A DNA stretch of 64,000 nt from assembly GCA_910589415.1 (NCBI GenBank), contig OU342630.1, positions 64,290,186 to 64,354,185 on the forward strand, written 5' to 3'. Shown in pieces: positions 45,851 to 57,083 of the stretch. How positions within the stretch are numbered: position 1 is the first letter of the stretch; every line of letters starts with the position of its first letter. The notes beneath the pieces were generated by a model. That model did no database searches. It was not told the DNA's origin and saw nothing but the letters and a program-made list of their open reading frames with translations. The translations under genes and the position numbers were made by a program. This DNA is from Malachius bipustulatus (taxonomy: Eukaryota; Arthropoda; Insecta; Coleoptera; Melyridae).

Positions 45851-47016
45851 ACAAAATTCAAATTCAAATTTGCCGCCAAATGTTAGAGCATTGCAACCGC
45901 CAGACTGAAGTTTGAGGTTCGATATTTCGATCTGTCTAATTAAGGCATTAACAGTTCCACATCGACCTGTCAGGATTCAACAAGTAAGTGACAATTTTGA
46001 CGGCGAACTCCCTCTACTGAGCGGGGGAAAGGGTGCTTTCTAGCTGCGAGACATATTGATTTCAAACAGTAATAATTATGTTAAAACAGGTGGTCTATTC
46101 TTAAATTTTAACAGGAATCAATCACCACTGATGTGCTCCACTTCTTATAACAAGTGTTCCCCTCTATGTAGGTACCACGAGTTGAAACGACCCGACTCAG
46201 GAAGTCCGAATGGCAGTGTCGCCACCGATCAGCGCATAATTTACCTCTCTAGTCTCTATACCAGGCATTGGGAACAGTGCGCTCCAGAAATGTTTATTAT
46301 TTACTAAAATTATTATTAAAAGGATAAATAAATGAAACGGTGACAAAAGAACGTTACACATTGAGTCACTGATTGTCCATGAATTGGAAAATCAAACTGG
46401 CGCTGGTGGACTGATTTCAATTCAACTTGATATTAACAGAAAACTTATCAGATTTTCAGCAAGATGGAGCACCTCCTTATTTTGTTTTGCCAGTTATAGG
46501 CAATGGCTGAAAATTTATTATCTGTTTCAATGAATTGGAAAAGAAGACCTATTAAATGGTCTCCTAGAATCCTAGATCATCAGGCTTGGCTACAATGGAT
46601 TTTTTGTTGGGCTACTTGAAATCCGTTGTTTGTAAAATCAAACCAGATTCACTTGAGCAACTACAACAGACTACAACTTCAACAGATTGCCGATCTCTGA
46701 CCCCAGTGATCTCGGGAAAGGTTCGGTAAGAGTTCGAAAGTATATTATTATGTAGCCAATTTTGAAAACGTGTTGTCTCGAAAAAATTTATTAGATTTGT
46801 TTGTCGCTTTGCCACAACAAAAATTTTCACTTTGTTTGGTATAATTGAAAAGTATTTTTCAAGGGTTTTCCAACAAGCGGAGGGGGATGAGTCATTTCTT
46901 ACGTAATTTTGGTTACTCCCTCCGTATTACCCAAACGGATTTATGCGTATCTTTTGCGGTATCTTTTTTTGTTTCAAAGTATCGCCAATGGCAACTTTTA
47001 AAAACGTCACCCTGTA

Positions 47017-48969
47017 TGTATACGAAAAATAAATTCGCTATAGAGATTACTTCAATAATAAAATAAAACATTTCATAAATTATGAGATATCTCAGAATTT
47101 CAAAATGTAACTGTTCCTTAGAATAAATATGATCGTAATCAATGCCATGTAGACCAATCAGCTTAATCGTGAACTACTCATTTAAACTATGGGGTTACTC
47201 GTATATAATTAGTCATTACGGTAACATTGCAGCGTCCCTGGCAATAAACCAATAAAATAATACTTGAAGAGCCTTGTTTGGTTGCCATAGGGCTATAGAA
47301 CCCACTTCTTATTAGTTTCTTGCATAGAAACGGGATTATCGCATAGTATCAGAATTGCCTCTGATTATTGTTGTTATTGAATATACCACCTCCAGCTTGT
47401 CTTCTGTGTTGTTTGTGATGCTAAACAATTCCTACGGATTCAAAGTTATATGAACAGAAGTGTCACCTAGTAGAAATTCGAAATTCCCCGGACGAGCTGA
47501 TGTCAACAAAGGAACAAAGCAACTATTATCCCACACATTGACATCCTGTCGAGGGCGACAATGCATCGATGTCTAATCGATACAAGCGTCGAGTTGTTAA
47601 GCAAGAAGTCCTGCCTAATTATTCAAAGCCGATCTGGATAGCCTGGACTGACGTCCTAATCTGTTAATTTAGGCCGGAGACCATGAATATTCCACCCAGA
47701 CGGTTGTGACTTCGGGCCAGCTGCGGCTGATACGCACCGTTCTTGCCTGTGACTGTTTTTCCAGGCTCCATCTCTGATGATCATTTATCACTCCCAGCAC
47801 GGACGCTACATTTATCTTCTGCCCATCACACTTCAGATTCTTATATTGCGTTTTCTTTGCACATTGTAAAAGTAATTTTTGCTTGATTTTTTTACGTAAC
47901 ATGCAACTAACATGGGAGCTTTAAAAGAAAAAGGGTGAATTAGAGGGAATGTTTAGTCAAGTGTATCACCGGAACACTTGGGAAGAAAAATAATAAGTTC
48001 TGTCAAAAGATGTTACACGTTAAACATCTTGAAAAATGGAAGCTAAAGACATTGAATCGTGAAATGACTTAGGATGAGTAGGTACCTTTATAGATCATGT
48101 CGGACAAGACAGTGTGTTTGATTTTAAATAGCCAATTATGTATACGCATGTGCTCTAACTTTTATGTACCAATTATAGAATTCAATTCATAATTAAAAAA
48201 TATGTATTTTTTTTGGAAAAAGCCCGGCCACGTTAACTCTAATTTTTTATCTAGCTCCTTTCAGCCTTACCCTTACCGATATTCCCCCCACCATTTTGGG
48301 CATATTTGTTTTAATGGCAACCGTTTTTGGTCTGGATTGGATCTTCATGAAAAATTAAAAAATCTTTTTTCCCCGTAAACTTATTTCCAAGATACAAAAT
48401 TACCCGCAATTTAAGAAATTAATTTGTGGATTGTTTTATTAAAAAAAAATACAATAAGTATTATGAGTACATGTACTTTCGAAAAAATAATACTAATTAC
48501 TTTATTTTAACAAAAAAATTTCAAGAAGGAGTCCTACAGATTTCAAGATCGGTAATATCATAAATGACTTTACCGAAAAAAGAGAGATATATCCTCTTTT
48601 AAATCCTGTAAAGTTTGGAGATATAAAATCAGCATTAGAGAAAATTTAAGACTGATATCTTCTTTACGTTAGTAGCTTTTTATACTATATATACCAGTTG
48701 AAAAGGATTTACAATCAGGGCTTTATCCGTTTTTAACTTTGGATAGGAGTGAGCTTTTATTCGCTTCGAATGAAGCTTTCACGTATTGATATAATGGGCG
48801 TTTACCCTATCTGCAAATATTACTGAACCCTATAAAGCTTTTACCTTATCAAATAGTTTAATAGCTTTAAATTTAATGGTTGCACTGTTTATTTGTAGAT
48901 AGCAATATCGTAAATGAAAAGTAAATGTAAAACCATTAATGTGTTTAACAAATTTTGTAATATAATTTT
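47017..48969. other. Non-coding stretch, nothing recognised
   Basis: A GC-richer patch lies at about 47460-47830; the rest is AT-rich. No coding motif, TIR or tail recognised. Confidence 0.5.
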
Positions 48970-49600
48970 TCTACTCCCAACCTTTAATCTGCATATTAAG
49001 TATGAATCACCAGTGCTTTAATGGGTCTCATTAAGATATAAATTTTCATTAAAGCACTGGTCAAGCTATATCCAATGGCAGAGGAGCATTTGCAATCGAA
49101 TCGGGTCCTTTTCGCTCACAATCGGGTCGGCAAACCAACCGAAGTCACAGAGTTGTCATACTCACGACAAAAATTGCCTTGTGATATAAGTTCTGTATTT
49201 CTGAAAAAAAAATCTGAACGTTTATTTAATTTAGAACATAAGTAACATTCAAAGAAAATTTATCAAGATTTTATGTTACCTTAATTAATTTGATAGGTAG
49301 GTATATCGTGTAAAAGATAGGAAGATAAAGTATTATATCATTCGTAGCGGTCCGTGTTAGTATTCAAAGCGGCAACGCTGCGACCGTGACCGTCGCGTGC
49401 GCAGGTAAACAATATCGTAATTAATGGCTGACAATGTTATTAAAATTATTACTGAAAATCAAAGCGTAAAATTCGGAATTCGAACTTCGCATAATAAAAA
49501 TTACGCAGTAGTGAGTAGTGCCCTTAAACTTGATACTAAAACATGTCTCAGCAGAATAATCTTAGCGACGAAGAGAAAATTTGGTACCTAATCGTAAGCA
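48970..49600 (-). repeat. 630-bp repeat R, left copy
   Basis: Nearly identical to the reverse complement of 59498-60130, 10 kb away. Inside are a hairpin ACCAGTGCTTTAATG...CATTAAAGCACTGGT (49010-49063), a GC-rich patch near 49345-49410, and a palindromic TTTAATCTGCATATTAA next to the outer end. A 55-codon plus frame (49424-49591) is present but its ATG is lost and its frame is broken in the other copy, so it is probably not a gene. Confidence 0.92.
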
Positions 49601-49700
49601 ACCTATCTTAACCTCAATGATCCGCAATTGTACACGGGTCATTGTTAAAATATATAATTTTTCAATCTTTTCTATGAAATAAAAAAGGGTCGTAGAAAAA

Positions 49701-49837
49701 ATAGTGTATGGAACTCGCAGATAATAGCTATTAATACGCTCTTATGATGGTTAAGACACTCGCCTACGGCTCGTATCTTAACCATCATACTCGCGTATTA
49801 ATAGCCTTCATTATAAGCTCGTTGCATAATATACTAT
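49701..49837. repeat. 137-bp hairpin
   Basis: ATAGTGTATGGAACTCGCAG...CTATTAATACGCTCTTATGATGG pairs, with a few mismatches, with the right half CCATCATACTCGCGTATTAATAG...CTCGTTGCATAATATACTAT. The centre near 49770 reads ACTCGCCTACGGCTCGTA. It lies just inside repeat R and may be the other end of the element that carries R. Confidence 0.85.
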
Positions 49838-50937
49838 TTCACTGCATTGTTATTGGTATAGATACCTGCATAGATTATATCATATGTTCTTAATTATTGC
49901 ATTATATGTTTTTATTATCATAAAAATAACATTATATTACTTAAACGAGTATCTTGATGAGTTTTTTTTACATAAGTAGGTACATGACTCACATTTTCCA
50001 GTAAAGGTAAAGTATAACAAAAAATAAATAAATAAAAAACAGATATTCTAATATATTAACAATTGATTTACATATTTCATAAATATAAGCAGATCCCGGA
50101 AAAATATGGGAAACAACGTTGAGAGAAAGTTGCAAATAAAGATTTTTATTTTCCCGGATTATCCCCGATGATAGCAGTGAATCTAAACTAAATTGTGTCT
50201 TTGTTGGTCATGTCTCAACGCAGCGGGTTCGGCCTATTCAGAGTCAATCTCTTGTTGGGAGTCGGGATAAAGTAGGGAAGATTACCCTGGAACAATAAGA
50301 TGAAACTTATAAAGCCCCTTTCATTTCACTTATTCCCGGGGACGCTGACAAGGGTAATGATGTTTCTCTACTTTCTGTTTGCTTATTCACTGAAATTAGG
50401 CTGGAAATTTTCCTGCTATCTTGAGAGGAAAGTGCACCTTGCTTGAAAAGTCATATTTGGGTTAATTAGATGAAAGGTAAAGCATAAATTTTCTTGTAAC
50501 TTGAGCGTTTCCATTTTGAATTAGTAAAGCGATATTAATGTTTTAGTTTCTCATACAAAGTAATAATTATATCTGTGTCGAATAACTTGGTCTGTAGTAT
50601 TTATAATGACCCTTAAAATTATATAAGAAATGTCATTAAATATTATGTTGTTCAATTATTGAAACCTAGACTTGCGGAGAAAGTCCTAATTAAAAAAAAA
50701 AGTAAAACGGCCGTTCACAGAGGCCTAACTGAATGATTGAAAATGAAAAACCTTCGACGTTTGAAATGTCAACTTCTTAACTAAAAATCACACTCTGTAT
50801 GTTTTGCGTTTGATTATGGACGAACTCAAATCTCATCGAAGGACCAAAATATGTTTGGGTTTGATTAGGAAGAAGGCGGCATTTGAAAATATTGGTCTTG
50901 ACGAGCAAATTAATAATTAAGAAAAATAAGGAATGCG
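49838..50937. other. Non-coding stretch with a GC-richer island
   Basis: The part about 50090-50400 is less AT-rich and non-repetitive (GATTATCCCCGATGATAG, GGAACAATAAGATG). It could be regulatory. No coding motif seen. Confidence 0.4.
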
Positions 50938-51339
50938 TGCAAACTTACGGTTTGAAGTAATTTTGGTTGTAAATCGAGGATGCGTAGCTTCTTGTATAGC
51001 TGGATTGCGGAGATAAAAAATTCGTTGATATGTCACAATGCGAGTGACGCGGAAGGCCGCATATGTAGACACTTTCGTTTGAGGTCTTCACGAAGGACGA
51101 AAAGCGAATCTGCCGCGTTTGCTGGAAATGAACTGCTTCCTGCTGGTCTGCAGGATATTCCTTCTTCCTTCAGCCCATTTTCAGTCTCGGTCCAGGTTTA
51201 GCTGCTGTTGTGGTTATACAACCAAAGCATACATCCGATGTGCTTTGACAGTGGTCTACACGCAACAGAAAGGAAGTTTGCGAAAGGACGGGATTGAATG
51301 GAAGTAAAAAAAATGTAAAATGAAAAGTGGGACGCAACA
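50938..51339 (-). mobile_element. Probable 3' LTR of a BEL/Pao element
   Basis: On the minus strand a purine tract GGTGGGGGGAA (51350-51340) is followed directly by TGTTGCGTCCCAC, a typical BEL/Pao LTR start. The end is placed at ...AAGTTTGCA (50938), which gives 402 bp; this right boundary is a guess. The upstream coding sequence supports the call. Confidence 0.6.
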
Positions 51340-51365
51340 TTCCCCCCACCAAAATTAAAACGTTA

Positions 51366-51990
51366 TTGTGACGGTAAAGGGAAAAGTTTTATTAGAGACC
51401 GTTTGACACAACCATTAGAAACGCGAGCTATGTTGTTCTTACCAAAATGAAAGTTGATAGTTCTTCCCAATCGCCATTGTAGCAGGGATAAGTTGTCCTC
51501 CTTGATACGGACGAGGGTCCCAATGTCTGCTGGGTCAATTGAATGCGAGCTTACCATTTGGCCTTTTGATAGAGGTTATGTAAATATTCGTTTCTCCATC
51601 CATGTCAAAAATCATGATGTAATCGTTGTACCAATTGCCAACGCGACAATCGGGATATTTGAAGATGCGATAAATCAGGGACTGGTGGAGCAGTTAATGG
51701 CTCAAGACTCAGGAAATGTACTGCAGAAAGACTTGACAAGTCGTTTGCATCTGTTGAAACACTACACAAGGGGCAAGAGTTCAACAGCGTCACCTGTGTG
51801 CACAATGTGACAAGTTCCTCATAGGTGAGGATTTGATCACTCGCGCAAGACGCGTTTCAACTGACTTGATACCACTTTCAGCCAAACCTGAAAAATGTAA
51901 AGCTGACAGTGGGTGGAAATGCAGGTTGGTGAAAGTGATTTTTTCACCTTCGCTGTAAAATCAAACCTCTGTAAGTTAAAAATGTAAAAT
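51366..51990 (-). pseudogene. BEL/Pao Pol fragment: integrase end and DUF5641
   Basis: Minus-strand pieces in order. About 51930-51810: GLAESGIKSVETRLARVIK, matching the GLWE-A-KS-K-HL-RV block at the end of the integrase core. 51805-51605: LNSCPLCS, DANDLSSLSAVHFL, EPLTAP and ISRLSRWQLVQ, matching the LNSRPL-PL...DLTPAHFL-G-PL...RLSRWQ block. 51557-51366: IGTLVRIKEDNLSLLQWRLG, FGKNNIARV and IKLFPLP, which is the DUF5641 C-terminal domain. Frameshifts separate the first two blocks. The order, and the PPT and LTR that follow, show the 3' end of a BEL/Pao retrotransposon. All upstream genes are missing. The plus frame at 51454-51810 is its shadow. Confidence 0.88.
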
Positions 51991-52047
51991 GAAAGGACAC
52001 TGTAGGTATGTAAAAATTTACAGATACATTGCATTCCAATAATCAAA

Positions 52048-52611
52048 ATGACGTTATATTGACGTCATTTTTAGTCATTTTGGATCCCCGACGTCATGCT
52101 ACCAAAAAATCACGTCATTTCTCAGACGTGATTTGGACGTGATATTTACTACATCCATCAAACGTCGTTTTCTCGTAATTTTCAGACAAAATGTATATTT
52201 GAATCTGGTTCTATTTTACAAAGTGCCCTGTCAATTTGTCATCGAACTTAGTCTTATAAACGTTGCATTGTCAGAACAAGTCAAACCAACCCAAACGGTA
52301 TTAGTTTGTTGCTGCTTACTCTAATTACCCTCGCTCTCTAGGTCTTGTCTAAAATGGAACAGATTAATTAAGTAATAAATTTTACGTTAATGCAAAATCC
52401 TTGTAACAATCCATAACATGTATTTAATAAATATTAATTACGAATCTTTATGACACTCATAATACAACTTCAAAATACGTACGTCCCTACGACGTCTAAA
52501 AATCACGTCGACGCGCTGTAACATAATCACGTCATCATACCGTCATTTGTCGTAATTTCTGAAGTCATAATGACGTTGGGATGACCAAAAAATCACGTTG
52601 TAGCGACGTCA
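52048..52611. repeat. Inverted-end repeat rich in ACGTCA motifs
   Basis: Ends near ATGACGTTATATTGACGTCA (52048) and the complement around AATCACGTTGTAGCGACGTC (52611) are loosely inverted, and each end holds five or more GACGT(C/G)A words (52048-52145 and 52483-52611), often as CCAAAAAATCACGT. The middle is plain AT-rich sequence. It looks like a non-autonomous DNA transposon with clustered subterminal motifs. Confidence 0.55.
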
Positions 52612-52619
52612 CACTCTGC

Positions 52620-53608
52620 TGCCTGATAACTTATACATATAGTGTGGAAGTTATTGAATTTTGCAGGTAATGGTTATGTAAGGGACATGGGTGTAGAAGC
52701 GAATAACTTGCGCGAAAGTCTTGTAGAGTCGTTAAAGATATTCTCTCGAAAAGCAATCCAAACTTAAAATCTATTTAATCTCTCATTACAGGATCACACT
52801 GCGTTTTAAAAATACGTTTTTCTGCGACATAAAATCTTTTTGCAATTACCGTTAGTACTTTACTTTTATCTCGGCCTGTCTGATCCCAATTTCTTCCCAA
52901 GACCGTATGATATTTTTAACCAATAAAAACGGTAAGAAATGTTGTAAATGCAAAGCAAATAATCTCTAAATAGTGATCTTACAAGCAGTAAACCGCCAGG
53001 GCTCCATCTCGGATCTGATCTCATTTGAAATAATCACCCAAGTTCCCAGCTACAATAACACCCAAGAATGGCAACTTATTTAACCACAAGGCAAGCATTC
53101 TCAAACCCTTTGTGCTTCGGAACGAGCCAGAGAAAGCAGTTCTACGAAAGTAGTCCTCAAACGCGATTCGAGCTCGAATCTGCAGCCTTTTTAATAGGTT
53201 CTTTTTACTACTTCACTTCCAGGGCTCATTCCGGAGGTAGTAGAACTAGCGTTCTGTAACATATACCCGTTTAACGGTTGCATTCAAATGCAATGGAGCA
53301 AGAAACTTATTACCTACCCTCGCGTCCGGATTGCGAGAATTTACCGTCCAACTTTCCATGATATGACGCTGTTTTATTAACAAAAGGCAATCCGGGGCGG
53401 GACAGTAGCCCAGGGATATTAAATATTGAGGAGAGATTTAGATCTGAGCGAGATGTTCATAAATATTCACACGCTCGTTAATTAAACTTCTACTTCATGG
53501 TTTTATGTGTCTCTAATTTGAACAACAACTTCCTGTAAACTACTGGCTAATACCTATATCAATATTATCTATGATTGTCAATTTAAATAACGTCAATATA
53601 AAACAAAT
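52620..53608. other. Non-coding stretch with a GC-richer island
   Basis: The part about 53285-53480 is of higher complexity, with TTCATAAATATTCAC and GTTAATTAAAC homeodomain-like words. No coding motif recognised. Confidence 0.4.
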
Positions 53609-53755
53609 GCCCATATTCCCAAACGATTATTACTAAATAATTACGTAATCAGTTATCTCCATCTCCTTCTAATGCGAATAAACTGTATATCTCCATCTCG
53701 TTCATTTAATTATTTTGGAGATATTACAGGGCCAGAACGCTTTGTGAATACGGGC
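53609..53755. mobile_element. 147-bp foldback MITE, diverged copy
   Basis: The left GCCCATATTCCCAAACGATT and the right TTTGTGAATACGGGC match the two better-kept copies at 54481 and 57633; length is the same but many bases have changed (the right arm lost the AATTATCG part). Confidence 0.8.
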
Positions 53756-54480
53756 AATAGTCTACTAAATATACTAGTATTTGTCTCAATATAGGTAGTA
53801 GATGTGTTGGGCTGTTCTGGAAAACGGCTGTATCAGATTGTCGCTAATGTCTAACTTTTATAAAGTTGGGAACTTCGGTATTATTATAACTTTTGCTTTC
53901 CAACAAGTCGAGAAGTTTTCTCAACTGCATGATAACCTTATTTCCGTTGGATTTTCAGTTATGTGAAAAAATAGTTATTGTAAATTAATCGTTCAATAAT
54001 TTCTTTAGTCACTTTATACACATTCTAGTCACTTTGCCCCAACATATGCCCTTTTTGAGCGAAAATTGGGACAAAAAAATTAATATGTAGATACTTACTT
54101 TCCTTTGACTTCTAGCAGTGCGCTACAGATTTATCCGGCAACACTGAATTTACTATATAAATTTGGAAAAACCTTACAATTTAGAGAGAGAACGAGATGG
54201 GAAAAGGAATAAAAAAATTATTCACTCATCGTAACAATAAGTAACATATTTAATGAACATTTCTAGAAAAATTAATTCTCATGTAGTTATAGTACATTAA
54301 CGGATGTAATTATTATCAAAACACTTTGAAATTTAATATTATGAGAGCTCATAATAATTATTAATAATTGTTAATCAAATAATTTTCTAAAATCGTTACA
54401 AGTTACAAAATCCATTCATAATTTTACAAAACTTATTAAATTTAAAAATAAATTTGGATCGTCTAGTAAACAAGATTTAC

Positions 54481-54627
54481 GCCCGTATTCACAAACGATA
54501 ATTTCCTAAATAATTACGTAATCAATTATCCCCATCTCATTCTATTGCCAAAAAACTGCATATCTCCGTCTCACTCATTTAAATAATTACGTAATTATTT
54601 AGGAAATTATCGTTTGTGAATACGGGC
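54481..54627. mobile_element. 147-bp foldback MITE, copy A
   Basis: Inverted arms of about 42 bp, GCCCGTATTCACAAACGATA...ATTTCCTAAATAATTACGTAAT, are perfectly complementary. The loop holds CATCTC...CTGCATATCTCCGTCTCACTC. Confidence 0.92.
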
Positions 54628-54917
54628 ATTAATATTAAATTTCATGGTACAAAAGTAATTAAAGTCAATAATCCCTGTATCCCATAACAATAAACGCTGT
54701 GTCTCATTTTTCGTAATAAAAAAAACATTAAATGGTTCAATTTTAATTAACTTTCTCCAAAATAAATTTATAAAGAGATCAAAGAATAATTATTAAAATT
54801 CACTTCACTTTCTTGCATGATAATTCTGTGATTGCGCATTCTGTGATCTCGCAATCAGCTTAATAGTTTAAGGCACAAAGGTAAAATTAAGTTCAAGACA
54901 AAAATAGTTCCACTAAG
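54628..54917. other. Short AT-rich spacer
   Basis: Nothing recognised between the two foldback elements. Confidence 0.5.
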
Positions 54918-55080
54918 GCCCGTATTCATCAATAAATATAACCCCTGGGGTTATATTTTGGAACATGTGATTGGTTTAAAATTCGTAGCGTTCGTAGGGT
55001 TTGAGCATTAGACCAATCAGCTGTCAGAAAATTCAAAATATAACCCCAGAGTTATATTTTGAAGTTTGATGAATACGGAC
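54918..55080. mobile_element. 163-bp foldback MITE, second family
   Basis: Ends GCCCGTATTCATCAATAAAT and complement of GTCCGTATTCATCAAACTTC; the inner arm ATATAACCCC(T/A)GGGGTTATATTTTG is itself palindromic. Flanks CTAAG/ATAAG may be a duplication. The first ten bases are shared with the 147-bp family. Confidence 0.85.
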
Positions 55081-55205
55081 ATAAGTTAACAATCAGAAAT
55101 TAATATGTGCATGTATTTTTACACTTCAAGTTGATAGGCTAACCGGTACGTCCAGTGCTAGGGTAAATCGCTTTACTTTACTTGGCTTTTACTTGACAAA
55201 TTTCC

Positions 55206-56334
55206 CTATTTCTTTCCTGCGTTTCTTGCCGTCCTGAAGTATCTCCTAAATATCGAGCATTTATCTGAGTCCGCCCTATGGTCATTTTTGTTGCATTGAT
55301 GGTAGTGTGGTGTGTTACGGCAGTCTTTAGCTCTGTGCCCCGGTTGCATGCAATTTAAGCAGTCATTTCTCCTGTCCGGGTCGCTACAATTAGAGATATG
55401 GTGTCCAAACTCTAGGCACCTGTACCACCTCAAGATATTTACTTTCCCCCTTACTCTTACACTCGTCCATCCTATTTCTATTTTCCCAAGCTTCACAATT
55501 TCTTCGGCCGTGTGCTTTTTCATGGATACTATGGCTGTTTTATTGCCATTTCTCGCCTCTCTCAGCGACACGACTTTTATGTCACTTATGTCTGCGTTAG
55601 TTGCATTCCTGCAGAGTTCTTCTTTCAAGGTAGGTTCGTTGATGTCTGCCTCTATGTCATATAGATAAAGGGTCTCGGTGTTCTTTGTTTCGTACACCTG
55701 AAGATTTTCCGTGTTGTTGGCTACCTTTTCTTTTGAATCTGTTTAGGTTGGCTCTATTTCCATCAACCTCAACCAGTAGGTGCCCTTTTGCTGTCGCTTT
55801 CATGGATCTAATCGTTATGCCTTCCCTTTTGATGTCCACTTCATTTTTCACCGTCTTGATTATGTCCGCGTAGTTTCTACTCTCACATTTAAGAATTACT
55901 AGTTTGTTGTTTCTCTCAATTTTGTTTCTCCTCTGAATGTTACTGCTTGTGCTTTGATTTACCGTGTTCGCTCTGTTTCTTTCTTCCTGTAATTGCACCA
56001 TTGTTTCAGTGCCTCGAAATATTTGTTCCACCACTTTCCTCAGGTATTTCTTTTCTATGGGGCCGCATCCCAGTAGTAAAATCTCTTTTATTCCGCGGCG
56101 GATTGCTTCATCCTTCCATTTGGTAATTATCGCATGCAATCTTCCCAATTCGCTGGGTCCGTCTTGGTCTATCTTCACAGGTAGTATGAATGCTGTGTTT
56201 ATTGTAGTCGCCTTCCTGCCTCTGCTGCTTGCTTGTTCAGTTGTCTGTGTAGTGTATTCTACTTTGTTAGGTTCTAGTTCCTCATCCAGTAATATCTTCA
56301 ATTGTGGATGTCTATCGATTATAATATGTTCCAT
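55206..56334 (-). pseudogene. R1-like non-LTR retrotransposon ORF1 (gag-like)
   Basis: Two overlapping minus frames cover an ORF1 that would bind RNA and assist target-primed reverse transcription. 56334-55657 (225 codons): charged N-terminal part, ELGRLHAIITKWKDEAIRRG, then KLVILKCESRNYADIIKTVK and GITIRSMKATAKGHLLVEVD. 55697-55206 (163 codons): VSLREARNGNKTAIV, EEIVKLGKIEIGW and three zinc knuckles: RCLEFGHHISNC (second Cys replaced by Phe), CLNCMQPGHRAKDC (intact CCHC) and YHQCNKNDHRADSDKC (first Cys replaced by Tyr). The frames meet near 55690 by a frameshift. Lys-rich end and stop at 55206. Knuckle order is that of R1-clade ORF1. No ORF2 follows below 55206. Confidence 0.85.
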
Positions 56335-56382
56335 TTTTCCTGGTCTTGTTTGGTCATAAAGTAACGCTATATTTATATCCTC

Positions 56383-56395
56383 TCTCTCTCTCTAA
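56383..56395. repeat. (CT)n simple repeat
   Basis: About six CT units just upstream (on the minus strand) of the ORF1 start. Confidence 0.8.
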
Positions 56396-56433
56396 TCTGA
56401 ACATTAAATTGTTACTGATAGATGATAGGAATA

Positions 56434-57081
56434 CAGTGTCCGCTAAAGCTCGCACCATAAGAAATAATATAAATTTTGAACTTTTTTTGAAAAAAATTTT
56501 TGTCGTGAGTTTCTGATTTTCAAAACAATAAATTTGAGCACACTTGATCTATGGTGAGATTTATAGTTCCAGAAAAAATGCTATTTATCTGAACTTCAAA
56601 TCTACAAAAAACATATAATATTTTGAAATATTTGATTTTTAAATTAATTTGAATTTTTTTAATTTATTAATTTAAATTAATTTTTTGAATATACAAAGAG
56701 TTTCTAAGGAAATTTATTCAACATTTATTCACCAAATTTAATGTCAATTATGAATGATACAGATTTTTTCATACAAGGGGCCAAAAAGTGAAAACTTTTA
56801 AAATTTCAACTTTTATTTTTCGTCCATCACAGACATTTAATTTTGAAAAAAATATCTAACGAATGTTCCCACATTTCCCGTAAAACCCTTTCACTTTTAA
56901 AAACATCATGCTTTTTTAAAATTTTAGAGTTTAGATAAACTCCATTTTCTCTGAAACCTGAAACTAAAATCACACCATGGATCTAGTATGCTCAAATTTA
57001 ATCTTTCAAAAAGCACTATAACTTATGGAAAAAAAAAATTTCGCAAAAAGTAGTATAGTGCGAAGTTTTTGGCGGACACTG
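56434..57081. mobile_element. 648-bp foldback element with CAGTGTCCGC ends
   Basis: CAGTGTCCGCTAAAGCTCGC at the left and complement of CAGTGTCCGCCAAAAACTTC at the right; TA flanks at 56432-56433 and 57082-57083. The arms remain alike for over 200 bp (AAATTTGAGCA, GATCTATGGTG, TTTATCTGAACTT). No coding sequence. Confidence 0.88.
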
Positions 57082-57083
57082 TA

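Larger units (their letters stand above)
44825..46625 (+). pseudogene. Decayed ITm (DDE) transposase of transposon I
   Basis: Pieces in order on the plus strand, in changing frames. About 44860-44950: KVEVLELFAAGSSLSIRKV, like an N-terminal helix-turn-helix. About 45115-45155: FSDKCTFFLNGHISK, matching the FSDE-TF-LNGH box with the first catalytic Asp. About 45290-45330: YLEMLDNN. After the insertion, 46455-46490: FQQDGAPPYFVLPV, with the second catalytic Asp. About 46535-46620: RRPIKWSPRILDH and LATMDFLLGYLKS-like sequence, matching the WSPRSPDL-LDFFLWGYLK box that carries the third Asp. Stops and frameshifts are frequent. Confidence 0.8.
44294..47014 (+). mobile_element. ITm transposon I with long terminal inverted repeats
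   Basis: The left end CAGGTGGCATTTTAAAAAGT (44294) and the right end, complement of CAGGGTGACGTTTTTAAAAG (47014), are flanked by TA (44292-44293, 47015-47016). Inverted similarity runs inward about 400-470 bp on each side: TGAAACAAAAA, CCGTTTRRGTA, TTACGTAAGAAATGACTCA, CTTTCGAACTCTT and GAGATCG blocks occur in both. Between the TIRs lies a decayed transposase interrupted near 45400-46440 by a Penelope-like fragment and unassigned sequence. Element length without that insert would be about 1.7 kb. Confidence 0.85.

Noticed and set aside
49424..49591. 55-codon frame in repeat R as a conserved small gene
   Set aside because: In the other copy the ATG is changed and an extra base shifts the frame.
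51454..51810. 118-codon plus-strand frame
   Set aside because: It is antisense to clear BEL/Pao integrase and DUF5641 sequence.
55312..55668. 118-codon plus frame over the ORF1
   Set aside because: Shadow of the zinc-knuckle ORF1 on the other strand; the same holds for 55964-56359.
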